Shown: positions 26,062-33,865 of the stretch, in pieces
Layout: each line of letters opens with the position of its first letter
Position numbering within the stretch: the first letter of the stretch is position 1
Source of the DNA: Opitutia bacterium
GTDB lineage: Bacteria; Verrucomicrobiota; Verrucomicrobiae; Opitutales; Opitutaceae
Reading direction: 5' to 3'
DNA: 35,818 nucleotides
NCBI GenBank assembly: GCA_947442255.1
Contig: CANEVO010000035.1
Location: forward strand, 1-35,818
The notes under the pieces: generated by a model
Databases searched by the model: none
Seen by the model: only the letters and a program-made list of their open reading frames with translations
What the model was told of the DNA's origin: nothing
Translations under genes and position numbers: made by a program

Positions 26062-27105
26062 TCAGGCGAATTGTTTCAGGAAGCGCAAATCGTTTTGATA
26101 GAAGTACCGAATGTCATCGATGCCGTAGAGGAGCATGGCGAGGCGCTCGAGCCCCATGCCGAAGGCGTAACCGCTCCAGACTTCCGGGTTGTAACCGACT
26201 CCCTCGAAGACGGTCGGATCAACCATCCCGCAGCCGCCTATCTCGATCCATTCCTTCTTCACTTTCGGCAGATGCTTCGCCCCCAGGTCGACTTCGAAAC
26301 TCGGTTCGGTGTAACCGAAGTAATGGGGCCGGAAACGGGTCTTCGTCTCCTTCCCCAAGAGGGACGTGAAAATGTAATCGAGCAGGGCCTTCAGGTCGCG
26401 CACCGTCACGTTCCGATCGACGTAAAGACACTCCAGTTGATGAAAGTTGGCGCTGTGCGTCGCGTCACTCGTATCCCGGCGGTAGACACGGCCCGGCGAG
26501 ACGATCCGGATTGGCGGCGCGCCCTTCAGCATCGTGCGGATCTGCACCGAGGACGTGTGGGTGCGGAGCAAATACTTCTCTTCGGGACTCTTTTTCGAAA
26601 CATTCGCGAACCGCGCCGACTCCGAAAAGTAGAACGTGTCCTGCGCATCGCGCGCCGGGTGGTCGGACGGCGTGTTGAGCGCGTCGAAACAGTAATATTC
26701 GGTCTCGACTTCCGGACCGTCGGCCACGGTGAAGCCGACCTTGCGCAAGATCCGGCACATTTCCTCCCGCACGAGCGTGAGCGGGTGATACGTGCCAGGG
26801 CCGGAGTCGGGTGACGGCAGTGTCGCGTCGATCGCTGGTCCCAACTGGGCGGCAAGTTCCGCTGCCCCAATCCGCGCCAGCGCGTCATCAAGTTGCGCCT
26901 GCAGCCGGCCCTTGGCCTCGTTGATGAGCTTCCCCATCGCGGGACGCTCCTCCTTCGAGACCGTCCCCATCTGCTTCATCAAGGCGGTGAGCTCGCCGTT
27001 CGGGCCGACGTAGCGGGCCTTGGCGGCTTCGAACTCGGGGCGCGTCTTCAACGCTGGCAATTCAGCGGCGGATTTAGCGAGAACGGCGGAAAGTTGGTCT
27101 TGCAT
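26062..27105 (-). CDS. pheS: Phenylalanyl-tRNA synthetase alpha subunit
   Basis: The ATG at 27105 gives MQDQLSAVLAKSAAELPAL, the expected N-terminal coiled-coil start, and 347 residues, the normal length; the open frame extends upstream only by chance. The class II catalytic core is complete: HPLTLVREEMCRIL, the FYFSES region, motif 2 around LLRTHTSSVQIRTM and RVYRRDTSDATHSANFHQLE, and motif 3 in YAFGMGLERLAMLLYGIDD. The alpha subunit activates Phe and transfers it to tRNA(Phe). It follows rplT after a 195-base spacer that contains a strong terminator-like hairpin, so it probably has its own promoter or is controlled by attenuation. Confidence 0.97.
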   Translation of the reverse strand: MQDQLSAVLAKSAAELPALKTRPEFEAAKARYVGPNGELTALMKQMGTVSKEERPAMGKLINEAKGRLQAQLDDALARIGAAELAAQLGPAIDATLPSPDSGPGTYHPLTLVREEMCRILRKVGFTVADGPEVETEYYCFDALNTPSDHPARDAQDTFYFSESARFANVSKKSPEEKYLLRTHTSSVQIRTMLKGAPPIRIVSPGRVYRRDTSDATHSANFHQLECLYVDRNVTVRDLKALLDYIFTSLLGKETKTRFRPHYFGYTEPSFEVDLGAKHLPKVKKEWIEIGGCGMVDPTVFEGVGYNPEVWSGYAFGMGLERLAMLLYGIDDIRYFYQNDLRFLKQFA

Positions 27106-27212
27106 GAACGAAGATTCTTTGGACGTGCCCTGATTCGGAATCGAATTCCCGATGGTCAGATTGGCGATTGGGACACGAATACGAGTAACGGCCGGAGCAC
27201 GGTGAAAGAAGG

Positions 27213-27250
27213 CCAAAAAAGAAGGACGGCACCTCGAACGAGGCCCGTCC
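27213..27250 (-). terminator. Rho-independent terminator or attenuator between rplT and pheS
   Basis: On the minus strand GGACGG and CCTC pair with GAGG and CCGTCC around a GTTC loop (27250-27224), with a small internal bulge, followed by TTCTTTTTT (27223-27215). It lies 50 bases past the rplT stop and 108 bases before the pheS start. It could simply end the rpmI-rplT mRNA, or attenuate readthrough into pheST. Confidence 0.8.
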
Positions 27251-27269
27251 TCCGAAATACAAACGGGAG

Positions 27270-27289
27270 GCGAGCCCGCCCGGGCTCGC
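27270..27289. other. Perfect 9-bp hairpin between rplT stop and its terminator
   Basis: GCGAGCCCG-CC-CGGGCTCGC is a perfect inverted repeat directly after rplT, with no T-tract of its own. Together with the following terminator it makes two tandem stem-loops in the spacer. Confidence 0.5.
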
Positions 27290-27299
27290 GTTGTCTGGA

Positions 27300-27683
27300 T
27301 CAGGCCGTCTTTGCTGCGCTGGCCTTGGCCTTCAACGCGTCCTGAGCTTGTTTGACCAAGCCATTGAAGGCGATCTCGTCGCGAATCGCCAGATCGCTCA
27401 GCACCTTGCGGTCGAGCTGGATATTCGCGGCATGCAAGCCCTCGATAAAGCGACTGTAGGTGATGCCGGCATTGCGACAGGCCGCATTGAGGCGGATAAT
27501 CCATAGCGAACGCCGATCGCCCTTTTTCTTGCGACGGGCGGCATAGGCATACTGCCAGGCATGCTGCACAGCCTCTTTCGCATAGCGGAAGAGCTTGGAT
27601 TTGTTGCCGAAATAGCCTTTGGCGTATTTCAGCACTTTCTTGCGACGCTTGCGCGACGCGGGGGAGTTGGTTGCACGAGCCAT
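27300..27683 (-). CDS. rplT: 50S ribosomal protein L20
   Basis: The 127-residue protein is bL20: a long basic N-terminal helix (MARATNSPASRKRRKKVLKYAKGYFG), KLFRYAKEAVQHAWQYAYAARRKKKGDRRSLWI, and the globular C-terminal domain with GITYSRFIEGLHAANIQLDRKVLSDLA. It binds 23S rRNA early in 50S assembly and in several bacteria represses its own operon by binding the mRNA leader. It has a C-terminal Ala/Lys-rich extension (AKASAAKTA). It lies 92 bases after rpmI. Confidence 0.98.
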   Translation of the reverse strand: MARATNSPASRKRRKKVLKYAKGYFGNKSKLFRYAKEAVQHAWQYAYAARRKKKGDRRSLWIIRLNAACRNAGITYSRFIEGLHAANIQLDRKVLSDLAIRDEIAFNGLVKQAQDALKAKASAAKTA

Positions 27684-27775
27684 GTTAGTTTTTCCTTTTT
27701 AGGTTGGTCGCAGGCAGGTCGGCTTAAGAGTTCACCCGCCCAGCGATGTTATGATCGAGCCAGCGTCGGTTTCGA

Positions 27776-27970
27776 TTAGAGACCGAACGGGAGGGCGCGC
27801 TTGAGTGGCTTGGCATGGCCTTCAGCCACCAGCTTGTCGCGAGATGCACGTCGTTTGGACTTCGTGCTTTTCGCGCCAAGCAAGTGACGAAACCCAGGCG
27901 TGCGGCGCACGAGCTTGCCCGTCGCGGTTAGCTTGAAGCGCTTGGCAATGGACTTCTTGGTCTTTTGCAT
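27776..27970 (-). CDS. rpmI: 50S ribosomal protein L35
   Basis: The 64-residue protein starting at 27970 reads MQKTKKSIAKRFKLTATGKL then GFRHLLGAKSTKSKRR, the L35 pattern of a basic N-terminus followed by the H-x-L-x-x-K-S block. A longer open frame upstream is not part of the protein. The usual upstream partner infC is absent from the neighbourhood: the frame before rpmI does not encode IF-3. Confidence 0.96.
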   Translation of the reverse strand: MQKTKKSIAKRFKLTATGKLVRRTPGFRHLLGAKSTKSKRRASRDKLVAEGHAKPLKRALPFGL

Positions 27971-28423
27971 AGAGAGAGCGGTCGAAAACAGAGATGCCAC
28001 TGCGGCTTGGCAAGGCTTTTGTCCGAAAAATCGCCTGCGCGTGGGTAAGAAGGAAGAATGGCGAAGTGCGTTCTCGGCAACGAGCATCAAGGGGGTGGAA
28101 TGAAAACTGCGCTCTGGACTCAGCTTCGGGAGCCACTGGTCGGAGCGCCGGGCTAACCTCAAAGTAAAATTCAACCTCCTCTAATCGCCAGCCGGGCCTG
28201 CAAGCAATTCGAGCACGCCAGAAACAATGCTCGCGGTGTTTTTTATTTCAGTGAAACGAAAAAATAAATCCGCTTGAGCCAACCAATGGGAGTCCACCGG
28301 GTCAAATGGCAGAGTATATGTCCGGCAAGAGCCATAATTTCAGGACTAAAGGCCACACGGAACGAGCCCCTCGAGCGCGAAATGAGACCGGACGGCTCTT
28401 TTGTGGCAAAAACCCACGCCCAC
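27971..28423. other. Long intergenic leader upstream of rpmI, no gene seen
   Basis: About 450 bases separate rpmI from the terminator of the Exb/TonB operon. The half nearer 28230-28330 is noticeably A/T-richer than the surrounding genes. This is where the rpmI promoter and any ribosomal-protein mRNA leader should lie, because infC is not there. I could not identify a known L20-leader structure by eye, and no tRNA or protein frame is convincing. Confidence 0.5.
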
Positions 28424-28451
28424 AAAAAAACGCCCGGCAGTCAGCCGGGCG
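28424..28451 (-). terminator. Rho-independent terminator of the exb/tonB operon
   Basis: A perfect 8-bp G/C stem CGCCCGGC/GCCGGGCG with a 5-base loop (28431-28451) is followed on the minus strand by seven T residues (28430-28424). It is 23 bases past the last gene of the operon. On the plus strand it is followed by only four T residues, so it acts mainly leftward. Confidence 0.92.
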
Positions 28452-28474
28452 TTTTGCTAAAAACTGATTGCGAA

Positions 28475-29020
28475 TTACTTCGCCGGAGGGGCAGGCGGAG
28501 GCGGTGGAGGCGGCATCTTGGCCATCGCACTATCCGTGGCTTTGCGCGCGATCATTTCGACCATGCGTTGTTCCTCAAGTTCAGCGTTACGGCGGGCGAC
28601 CTTGGCCAATTCAACTTGCTTCGCTAGATCGAAGGCCTCGCGACCCACACGGTCTTTTTCCTTGTAAAGACGATCGCGCTCAATTTCGAGGGCCGCGGAT
28701 TCCTGCTGAGACTTTTTGCCTTCAGCAAGGTAACCGTTTGTTTCGTCAGAAATTTGCTTGTCCGCGGCCATCTGCTTGTCCCGCCGGTCTTTTTCCTTCT
28801 TCCGGTCTTCTTCTTCACGCTGGCGCTGGGTTTCGATGGCCTGCTGCTTCGCCTTATTTTCGGCAAGATCTTTTTGTTTTTTAAGCTCAGCTTGCTTCTG
28901 AGCGAGAGCGGTGGCGCGAGTTTGCTCACGCACCACGGCTTCCTTCTGGTGGGCAAAATAAAACACCAAAAAAAGGCCAAGCAAAACGGCAGGGATGACT
29001 AGGTAAATCCACTTTTTCAT
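28475..29020 (-). CDS. Membrane-anchored coiled-coil protein with proline-rich tail (last gene of exb/tonB operon)
   Basis: The 181-residue protein has one N-terminal membrane helix (WIYLVIPAVLLGLFLVFYFA), then about 130 residues of highly charged heptad-type sequence (Lys/Glu/Gln/Arg-rich, e.g. RQREEEDRKKEKDRRDKQ) and a short tail ending MPPPPPPPAPPAK. The topology would be a periplasmic rod anchored in the inner membrane, as in TolA or TonB, but there is no TonB/TolA C-terminal domain. I do not recognise a family. Its position 18 bases after a similar protein in the exb/tonB operon suggests it is a scaffold or regulator of that complex. Confidence 0.75.
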   Translation of the reverse strand: MKKWIYLVIPAVLLGLFLVFYFAHQKEAVVREQTRATALAQKQAELKKQKDLAENKAKQQAIETQRQREEEDRKKEKDRRDKQMAADKQISDETNGYLAEGKKSQQESAALEIERDRLYKEKDRVGREAFDLAKQVELAKVARRNAELEEQRMVEMIARKATDSAMAKMPPPPPPPAPPAK

Positions 29021-29038
29021 CGATAAATTAAATTCGAG

Positions 29039-29605
29039 TTATTTTTTCTTTGCGGCGGCGGCGGCTTTTGCCGCGGCCGCGGCGGCTTTTTCCGCGGCTT
29101 CAGCAGCTTTGTCGGCCGCATCGATTTTTTCTAATACCGTAATCAAAGCTTTGACGTTGGATTCGGCTTTTTTGACGTATTCGGCAAGAAATTTTTGTTC
29201 ATCGCTCAACCGCTTTTTATCTTCGTCAAATTTCGCGATTTCTTTCTTGTTGGCGTCGACCTCTTTTTTGAGACGCGGAACTTGATCGGCAAACTTGCGC
29301 CCCTCCTCGCGAGCCTTGCTTCGAGCCTGCAACGCGCGCTCGCGATCATCCTTGTCTTTTTGATCCTTGGCTTCTTTCGCCACCTTCTCCTGCTTGCGCT
29401 TCTCCTGGGCAGAGATAGCGGCTTCGACGGCCGCCTTTTTGGATTCGTTTTCCCTTCGGATTTTTTCTTCCCGATCCACCCGTTGCTTTTTGGCCACAGC
29501 CTCAAGTTTGGCATCGTAGGTCGAGGCATATTGCCAGTAAATCCCGGCAAAAATTACGAGGCCTACCAGTGGGGCGATGAAATAGACGTAGCTTTTCTTC
29601 TTCAT
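29039..29605 (-). CDS. Membrane-anchored TolA-like Ala/Lys-rich coiled-coil protein
   Basis: The 188-residue protein starts with MKKKSYVYFIAPLVGLVIFAGIYW, a single membrane anchor, followed by a long helical charged region and an Ala/Lys tail (KAAEAAEKAAAAAAKAAAAAKKK begins near residue 165). Composition resembles domain II of TolA, but no TolA domain III follows. The gene sits 14 bases after the TPR gene and 18 bases before the other coiled-coil gene, with which it shares the same layout (anchor plus charged rod), so the two are probably paralogous or at least partners. No known function can be assigned. Confidence 0.75.
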   Translation of the reverse strand: MKKKSYVYFIAPLVGLVIFAGIYWQYASTYDAKLEAVAKKQRVDREEKIRRENESKKAAVEAAISAQEKRKQEKVAKEAKDQKDKDDRERALQARSKAREEGRKFADQVPRLKKEVDANKKEIAKFDEDKKRLSDEQKFLAEYVKKAESNVKALITVLEKIDAADKAAEAAEKAAAAAAKAAAAAKKK

Positions 29606-29619
29606 GGAAAATGGGAGCG

Positions 29620-31011
29620 TTAGACGGATTTTTTGGTTCCGTCTTCCTTGGCCTTCTTGGCCTCGTTGCGTTCGTTTACGGTGCTCTCGATGTGTTGTTT
29701 CAAATTCTGCATTTGCTTGTCGCTCTGGAAGGCGGGAAATTTGCTCGCGGCGGTAATTGCTTGGAGAGCCTCATCCCAGTCATTAAACTCCGCGGCGGCG
29801 AAAGCGAGGAGCTGATAAGCAATATGTGGCTTGTCGAGATTCCCCTTCTGAATTGCCAACCGGTAGTGTTCACGGGCTTCCTTGGTCTTCTCCATGCTGC
29901 GATAGATTTCTCCAATTTGGAGCTCCAGCGTCCCTTGATTGGGGAAAAGTTTTGCGGCTTCCTGGAGAGCCTCAAGAGCTTCAACCTCCTTGTTGGCTTG
30001 TTGATAGTAAGAGCCCAAAATCCGCCAATTGGTCGAGTTTGATTCGATCGTACCTTTTTTCAGTCCGGCATAGAGCAAAGCCGTCGCATGATTATATTGC
30101 TCCGTAGCGATGTAGATTGAAACGAGGTTATAATTGTTCTTCGAGTCCGTCATGATGCCACGGGACTGGGCACGCTCGATCGTATTGATGGCCCGCACGT
30201 AGTATTCCCTAGCCTTCTTTTCATCCTTGTCTCCTGCGAGTTGCAAATATGCGGCCATCAGCTGCGGCCAATAATCCTTCTTCTCCGGGAACTTGGCGAC
30301 CACGAGCTCAAGCAACTCCGAAGCGCGAACATAGTCACTTTGCTGAAGGAACAGAGCGATTAAGATCTGATAGAATCCTTCCGTCGGTTTGATCGAAGTG
30401 AGCATTCCACGTTGGATAACATCGGCGGCCTCGCGCAACAGTTCTTGATTAAGGTGGGCCGGATCGGATGCTGCCTGACCGTAGAGCAGCTGCGCGTAAA
30501 ACATCATATCATCCGGCTTGGGCGCCTTCGTCGCCTTGAGGAAGCGCTTCAAGTACGCTGCCGCCCTCGTGATCTCTTTTTGCTGAGTGGCGCGGTCCTT
30601 GATGCTGACCGCCTCGTTGTAGATCAGGCGTGAAAGCAAAGCGACCGACTGGAGCACCTGATCCTCTGGAAAATAGCCGTGGGCATCGGCGAGCTTAAGG
30701 GCGCCCTCCAATGGGGCGATAGCCTTGCCAAGCTGATCCATATTCATGTAGATCTTGGATGTCGTATCCAAGATCAACGCGCGATCGTAGCTTTCGGGAG
30801 CAACGTTCGGGATACTATTAAGCAACGTCAGAATGCCGTCCCAATTTTTAGCTTCCAGCAAAGGGCGGAGCTTCTGAAAGGCTTCGCTGGTTTTCTCCCC
30901 AAGCGAGTTAGGCTTCTTTTCGTCCGCGCCGAAGCTTACGGACGGAGCGAGAGCGAAAAAACATACAAAGGCTGCGACGGCGAAGCGTCGGCAAAGAGTT
31001 ACAGTAGTCAC
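29620..31011 (-). CDS. Secreted TPR-repeat protein of the exb/tonB operon
   Basis: The 463-residue protein has a signal peptide (FAVAAFVCFFALAPSVSFGA) and then mostly TPR-type helical repeats, for example AKNWDGILTLLNSIPNVAPESYDRAL, YDYVRASELLELVVAKFPEKKDYWP-like units, and YRSMEKTKEAREHYRLAIQKGN. It should be periplasmic. TPR proteins are found in many ExbB-ExbD-TonB loci of Gram-negative bacteria and some are needed for TonB-dependent uptake. It lies 7 bases after tonB and 14 before the TolA-like gene. It ends with a Lys-rich tail (RNEAKKAKEDGTKKSV). Confidence 0.85.
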   Translation of the reverse strand: MTTVTLCRRFAVAAFVCFFALAPSVSFGADEKKPNSLGEKTSEAFQKLRPLLEAKNWDGILTLLNSIPNVAPESYDRALILDTTSKIYMNMDQLGKAIAPLEGALKLADAHGYFPEDQVLQSVALLSRLIYNEAVSIKDRATQQKEITRAAAYLKRFLKATKAPKPDDMMFYAQLLYGQAASDPAHLNQELLREAADVIQRGMLTSIKPTEGFYQILIALFLQQSDYVRASELLELVVAKFPEKKDYWPQLMAAYLQLAGDKDEKKAREYYVRAINTIERAQSRGIMTDSKNNYNLVSIYIATEQYNHATALLYAGLKKGTIESNSTNWRILGSYYQQANKEVEALEALQEAAKLFPNQGTLELQIGEIYRSMEKTKEAREHYRLAIQKGNLDKPHIAYQLLAFAAAEFNDWDEALQAITAASKFPAFQSDKQMQNLKQHIESTVNERNEAKKAKEDGTKKSV

Positions 31012-31018
31012 GAAATGA

Positions 31019-31666
31019 TTACTCCTCGTTAAGGGTGAATACGATCGGAACTTGCATGTGGGTATTCACATTGCGGCCACCTTTGCGACCGGGTTTGAAC
31101 TTCCACTTGCTAACGGCTTGAATCGCCGCGTTCTCGAATTCGCGTTGCGACGAGCGCATGGAAAAGGCATTCTGAACATCGCCGTTGTTGTCGACGATGA
31201 AATCGACGACAACTTCACCGGCGATGCCGGCGCGCCGCATTTCAAATGGATATTGGGGTCGGGCTTGAAAGCGGGCCACTGGCTGCTGATCAAGCTTCGA
31301 AAGGTCAAATACTTCGATACCCTTGAATTGGTTCCGATCCGCCGGTATATTGACGATGCCGCTGGTGGGTTTGATGTTTTCCGGCGGCGGCGGTTGAATC
31401 TGTTGAACGAAGGAAGTGTCGGTAATAACTTGGGGCACGTCCATCTGCATCGGAGGGATAAATTCCGGCTTAGGCAGATCTTCGTTTTGTTCAACCACTT
31501 CCGGCTCTTCCGGCTCAAGCTTCGGCATCTCGATCAACTCAATCTTCGGGGGCGGTGCCGCCGCCTTTTTTGCCTTGGGTTGAAACTTGATCAGCTTGTC
31601 GCCGAACATTACCCCACCGTGAATGAGGAGGGAAATAAGAAAGCCGATGATGAGATCGCGGCGCAT
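31019..31666 (-). CDS. TonB family energy-transducing protein
   Basis: The 215-residue protein has the TonB layout: a short N-terminal cytoplasmic piece, one membrane helix (LIIGFLISLLIHGGVMFG, including the His found in many TonB anchors), a Pro/Glu-rich linker (KLEPEEPEVVEQNEDLPKPE), and a C-terminal TonB domain with YPFEMRRAGIAGEVVVDFIVD and the conserved AIQAVSKWKFKPGR. It couples the ExbB/ExbD motor to TonB-dependent outer-membrane transporters. The end of the gene is 7 bases from the TPR start and its own start 12 bases after the second exbD. Confidence 0.93.
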   Translation of the reverse strand: MRRDLIIGFLISLLIHGGVMFGDKLIKFQPKAKKAAAPPPKIELIEMPKLEPEEPEVVEQNEDLPKPEFIPPMQMDVPQVITDTSFVQQIQPPPPENIKPTSGIVNIPADRNQFKGIEVFDLSKLDQQPVARFQARPQYPFEMRRAGIAGEVVVDFIVDNNGDVQNAFSMRSSQREFENAAIQAVSKWKFKPGRKGGRNVNTHMQVPIVFTLNEE

Positions 31667-31678
31667 TTTAGTGAGTGG

Positions 31679-32128
31679 TTATTTGCCGGTCGGGCTCGTG
31701 ACAGTTTCGACAGAAACCTGCTCGATGCCGGTGCGGCGTACTTCGTCCAATACCATGACAGCCGGGCCAAATTTAGCCCGCGTATCACCACGAATCAAAA
31801 CACGGGGAGTTTGGAAGCGGGTCTTGTAGTCCTGGAGTCGGGGCGGAATTTCCGTAGCCGAAATTAACTCGGGGGCGCTTGTCCCGATCTTCCAGTAAAA
31901 GGTCCCGGCATCTGAGACCTGAATACTCAGCATGGTTTCGTCGGGCCGGGAGTTGGTAATCTGGTTGGCGACCGGAAGATTCACCTCGATGGATGCAATC
32001 TTGTCCAACGAGAGAGTGAAGAGAACGAACGTGGCCAGAAGGAAAAAGATGACGTCGATCAGGGGAATGATCTCGATACGCGCCTTCTTTTTTTCCGGAT
32101 CAGTAGCTTTGGAGCTTCCACCAGCCAT
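31679..32128 (-). CDS. ExbD/TolR family protein, second copy
   Basis: The 149-residue protein has a cytoplasmic N-terminus, a single membrane helix RIEIIPLIDVIFFLLATFVL with the proton-path Asp in LIDVIF, and a periplasmic ExbD domain ending in VLDEVRRTGIEQVSVET. It shares a nearly identical stretch over the helix with the first exbD copy (32175-32603) while the periplasmic halves differ, indicating duplication followed by divergence of the partner-facing side. The gene lies 46 bases after the first exbD. Confidence 0.92.
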   Translation of the reverse strand: MAGGSSKATDPEKKKARIEIIPLIDVIFFLLATFVLFTLSLDKIASIEVNLPVANQITNSRPDETMLSIQVSDAGTFYWKIGTSAPELISATEIPPRLQDYKTRFQTPRVLIRGDTRAKFGPAVMVLDEVRRTGIEQVSVETVTSPTGK

Positions 32129-32174
32129 GGTATAATAGGTTTAAAAGGTTAAAAGAATCAGGAGGGCGGGAGCC

Positions 32175-32603
32175 TCAACTTCTGCCTACAGCACGGACTT
32201 TAGTTTCAATGAAAACCTTTTTGAAACCAGTCTTGCGGGCCTCATCAAAAACGTAGATCGCGGCATTGAAAAGCGCTTCCTCATCACCGTTGATCAGGAT
32301 ACGCCCCTCCGGGTTCTGGGCATAGAAAGCCTTGAGCCGCGGGATCAACTCATCGACGAGGATTAAGTCTTTGTCCCACGCGAGCGTGTTCTGATCGGTG
32401 ACAGAGATGGTAATCGCCCCACCGGTATCGCGAGCTCCGCCGGTAGCCGACTGCGGAAGCATAACCCGCACCCCTCCGGTCTTGTTCAACGAAAGCGTGA
32501 ACAACACGAACGTCGCAAGCAGGAAGAAGATCACATCGATCAACGGAATGATCTCGATGCGCGCTTTCTTCTTCCCCCCACTTTGAACACTGGGTCCAGA
32601 CAT
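32175..32603 (-). CDS. ExbD/TolR family protein, first copy
   Basis: The 142-residue protein shows KKKARIEIIPLIDVIFFLL with the functional Asp in the membrane helix, then a periplasmic domain (RILINGDEEALFNAAIYVFDEARKTGFKKV) of ExbD/TolR type. ExbD dimers sit inside the ExbB pentamer and use the proton gradient to energise TonB. It is the second gene of the operon, 54 bases after exbB. Confidence 0.93.
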   Translation of the reverse strand: MSGPSVQSGGKKKARIEIIPLIDVIFFLLATFVLFTLSLNKTGGVRVMLPQSATGGARDTGGAITISVTDQNTLAWDKDLILVDELIPRLKAFYAQNPEGRILINGDEEALFNAAIYVFDEARKTGFKKVFIETKVRAVGRS

Positions 32604-32657
32604 GATGGTTGTCGGTTAAACTAACGACGTATTGCCGGCAGATTTCTTCGAGATTGA

Positions 32658-33344
32658 TCAGCGCGAAACCAGAGAGTTGGTCTCGGACTTCTTGATCAAA
32701 ATTTCCAAGGCATGCGAGGCATCGGACACTTCACTCTTGGCCTGTTCCGCTCGGGCATTCAGGTAATTGAAAGGGAGCAATCCCATGATGGCGATCACGA
32801 GACCGCAAGCCGTAGCGATGAGAGCTTCGGCAACGCCGCCCGTGATCGCGGAGGTCGCCCCGCTGACATCGCCGGTACCAAGGGCGCCGAAGGTGCGCAT
32901 CATACCGGTGACCGTACCGAGCAAGCCCAACAGCGGCGCCGCGGTGATCACGGTATCAAGCGTGGCCATTCCCTGTTGGAAACGTCCTAGCTCCTGGCTG
33001 GAGGCGCGAACAAAGGCGTTGGAAAGCGAAAATTCCTTGTTGGTCAGCGTGTAGACCAAGATCTTGGCGATGTAGTCCTTGCTCTTGCGGCCGATTGAGA
33101 GGGCTCCCTCGATGTCACGGCGCTCAACGCTCTCCAGCATCTTCTCTACGACCTCTGGTTCGCGATTACCGTTTTCCCGAAGGATAAAGAGGAGGCGTTC
33201 GATGACGACCGTGATACCGATGAAGGAGAGAAGCAGAAGCGGCCACATGATTTCTTTGCCGGCGTGGAAAAGATCCATCGGCGACATGTCGCTACCGTCG
33301 GCATTGGTCAGCAGGAAGGCGATGACGTGACTTTGTGTGATCAT
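32658..33344 (-). CDS. MotA/TolQ/ExbB family proton-channel protein
   Basis: The 228-residue protein has the three-helix ExbB topology: helix 1 IMWPLLLLSFIGITVVIERLLF, a cytoplasmic loop, and helices 2-3 containing the family signature TVITAAPLLGLLGTVTGMMRTFGAL and GGVAEALIATACGLVIAIMGLLPFNYL. It forms the proton channel with ExbD. Its short N-terminus is typical of ExbB and not TolQ-specific. It is the first gene of the operon; no Shine-Dalgarno sequence of the proper polarity is visible before the ATG. Confidence 0.92.
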   Translation of the reverse strand: MITQSHVIAFLLTNADGSDMSPMDLFHAGKEIMWPLLLLSFIGITVVIERLLFILRENGNREPEVVEKMLESVERRDIEGALSIGRKSKDYIAKILVYTLTNKEFSLSNAFVRASSQELGRFQQGMATLDTVITAAPLLGLLGTVTGMMRTFGALGTGDVSGATSAITGGVAEALIATACGLVIAIMGLLPFNYLNARAEQAKSEVSDASHALEILIKKSETNSLVSR

Positions 33345-33705
33345 AGGAGGAAGGTTATTTTTAGGGGTTAGATTCGTTTAAACGTAAATGAAAATCTCGG
33401 GAAGGCGGGAAAACTCTATTTTTGGGTGCCTCAAAGCTGGGTTGGGATTAGCCGCGCCACCAACGCGGAATTGCGGGCGGCGTGGATTTCTGAGCTTAGA
33501 TTTTCAGCATGAGGCTGACGGAAATTCAAGTGGGAAAAAGCAAACGAGTGCGAAATAGGGTTTATCGAAAGATGGCTGTCAACTTACTTTCTCGAGGAAG
33601 GCACCGAAAGGAATATTCACGACTGGTGGTATGAGAAAAACACCGCAATTCGACTGGAAACTTCTGAGCTAGGACCACGTTCCGTGCGTCGCGACGAAAC
33701 CAATT
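33345..33705. other. Promoter-containing intergenic region upstream of exbB
   Basis: This stretch holds no gene that I can support. It must contain the exb/tonB promoter unless the operon is read from the tRNA promoter upstream. A palindrome CGTTTAAACG lies near 33375. A perfect -35-like TTGACA on the minus strand is at 33582-33577 (listed separately). Confidence 0.5.
33553..33582 (-). promoter_or_regulatory. Candidate sigma70-type promoter for exb/tonB operon
   Basis: On the minus strand a perfect TTGACA (33582-33577) is followed after 17 bases by CCTATT, a poor -10. The distance to the exbB start is about 210 bases. Only the -35 is convincing. Confidence 0.25.
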
Positions 33706-33779
33706 TGGCTGCCCGACTAGGATTCGAACCTAGACAAAGTGAGTCAGAGTCACTTGTGCTACCATTACACTATCGGGCA
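33706..33779 (-). tRNA. tRNA-Gln (CTG anticodon)
   Basis: The minus strand folds as a complete tRNA of 74 nt: acceptor TGCCCGA/TCGGGCA, D-arm with AATGGTAGCA, anticodon stem AGTGA/TCACT with loop CTCTGAC (anticodon CTG), T-arm CTAGGTTCGAATCCTAG, discriminator G and an encoded CCA. A genome using GatCAB charges such a tRNA through Glu-tRNA(Gln), linking it to the gatCAB genes of this window. Confidence 0.95.
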
Positions 33780-33865
33780 AAAAAATTTACGGGCGTAAAC
33801 AAGTCGGCGATCGCCAACGGCTCGAAATTTCGGTCAGGCCACTTTCCGCGCCAGACGATAAGTGC

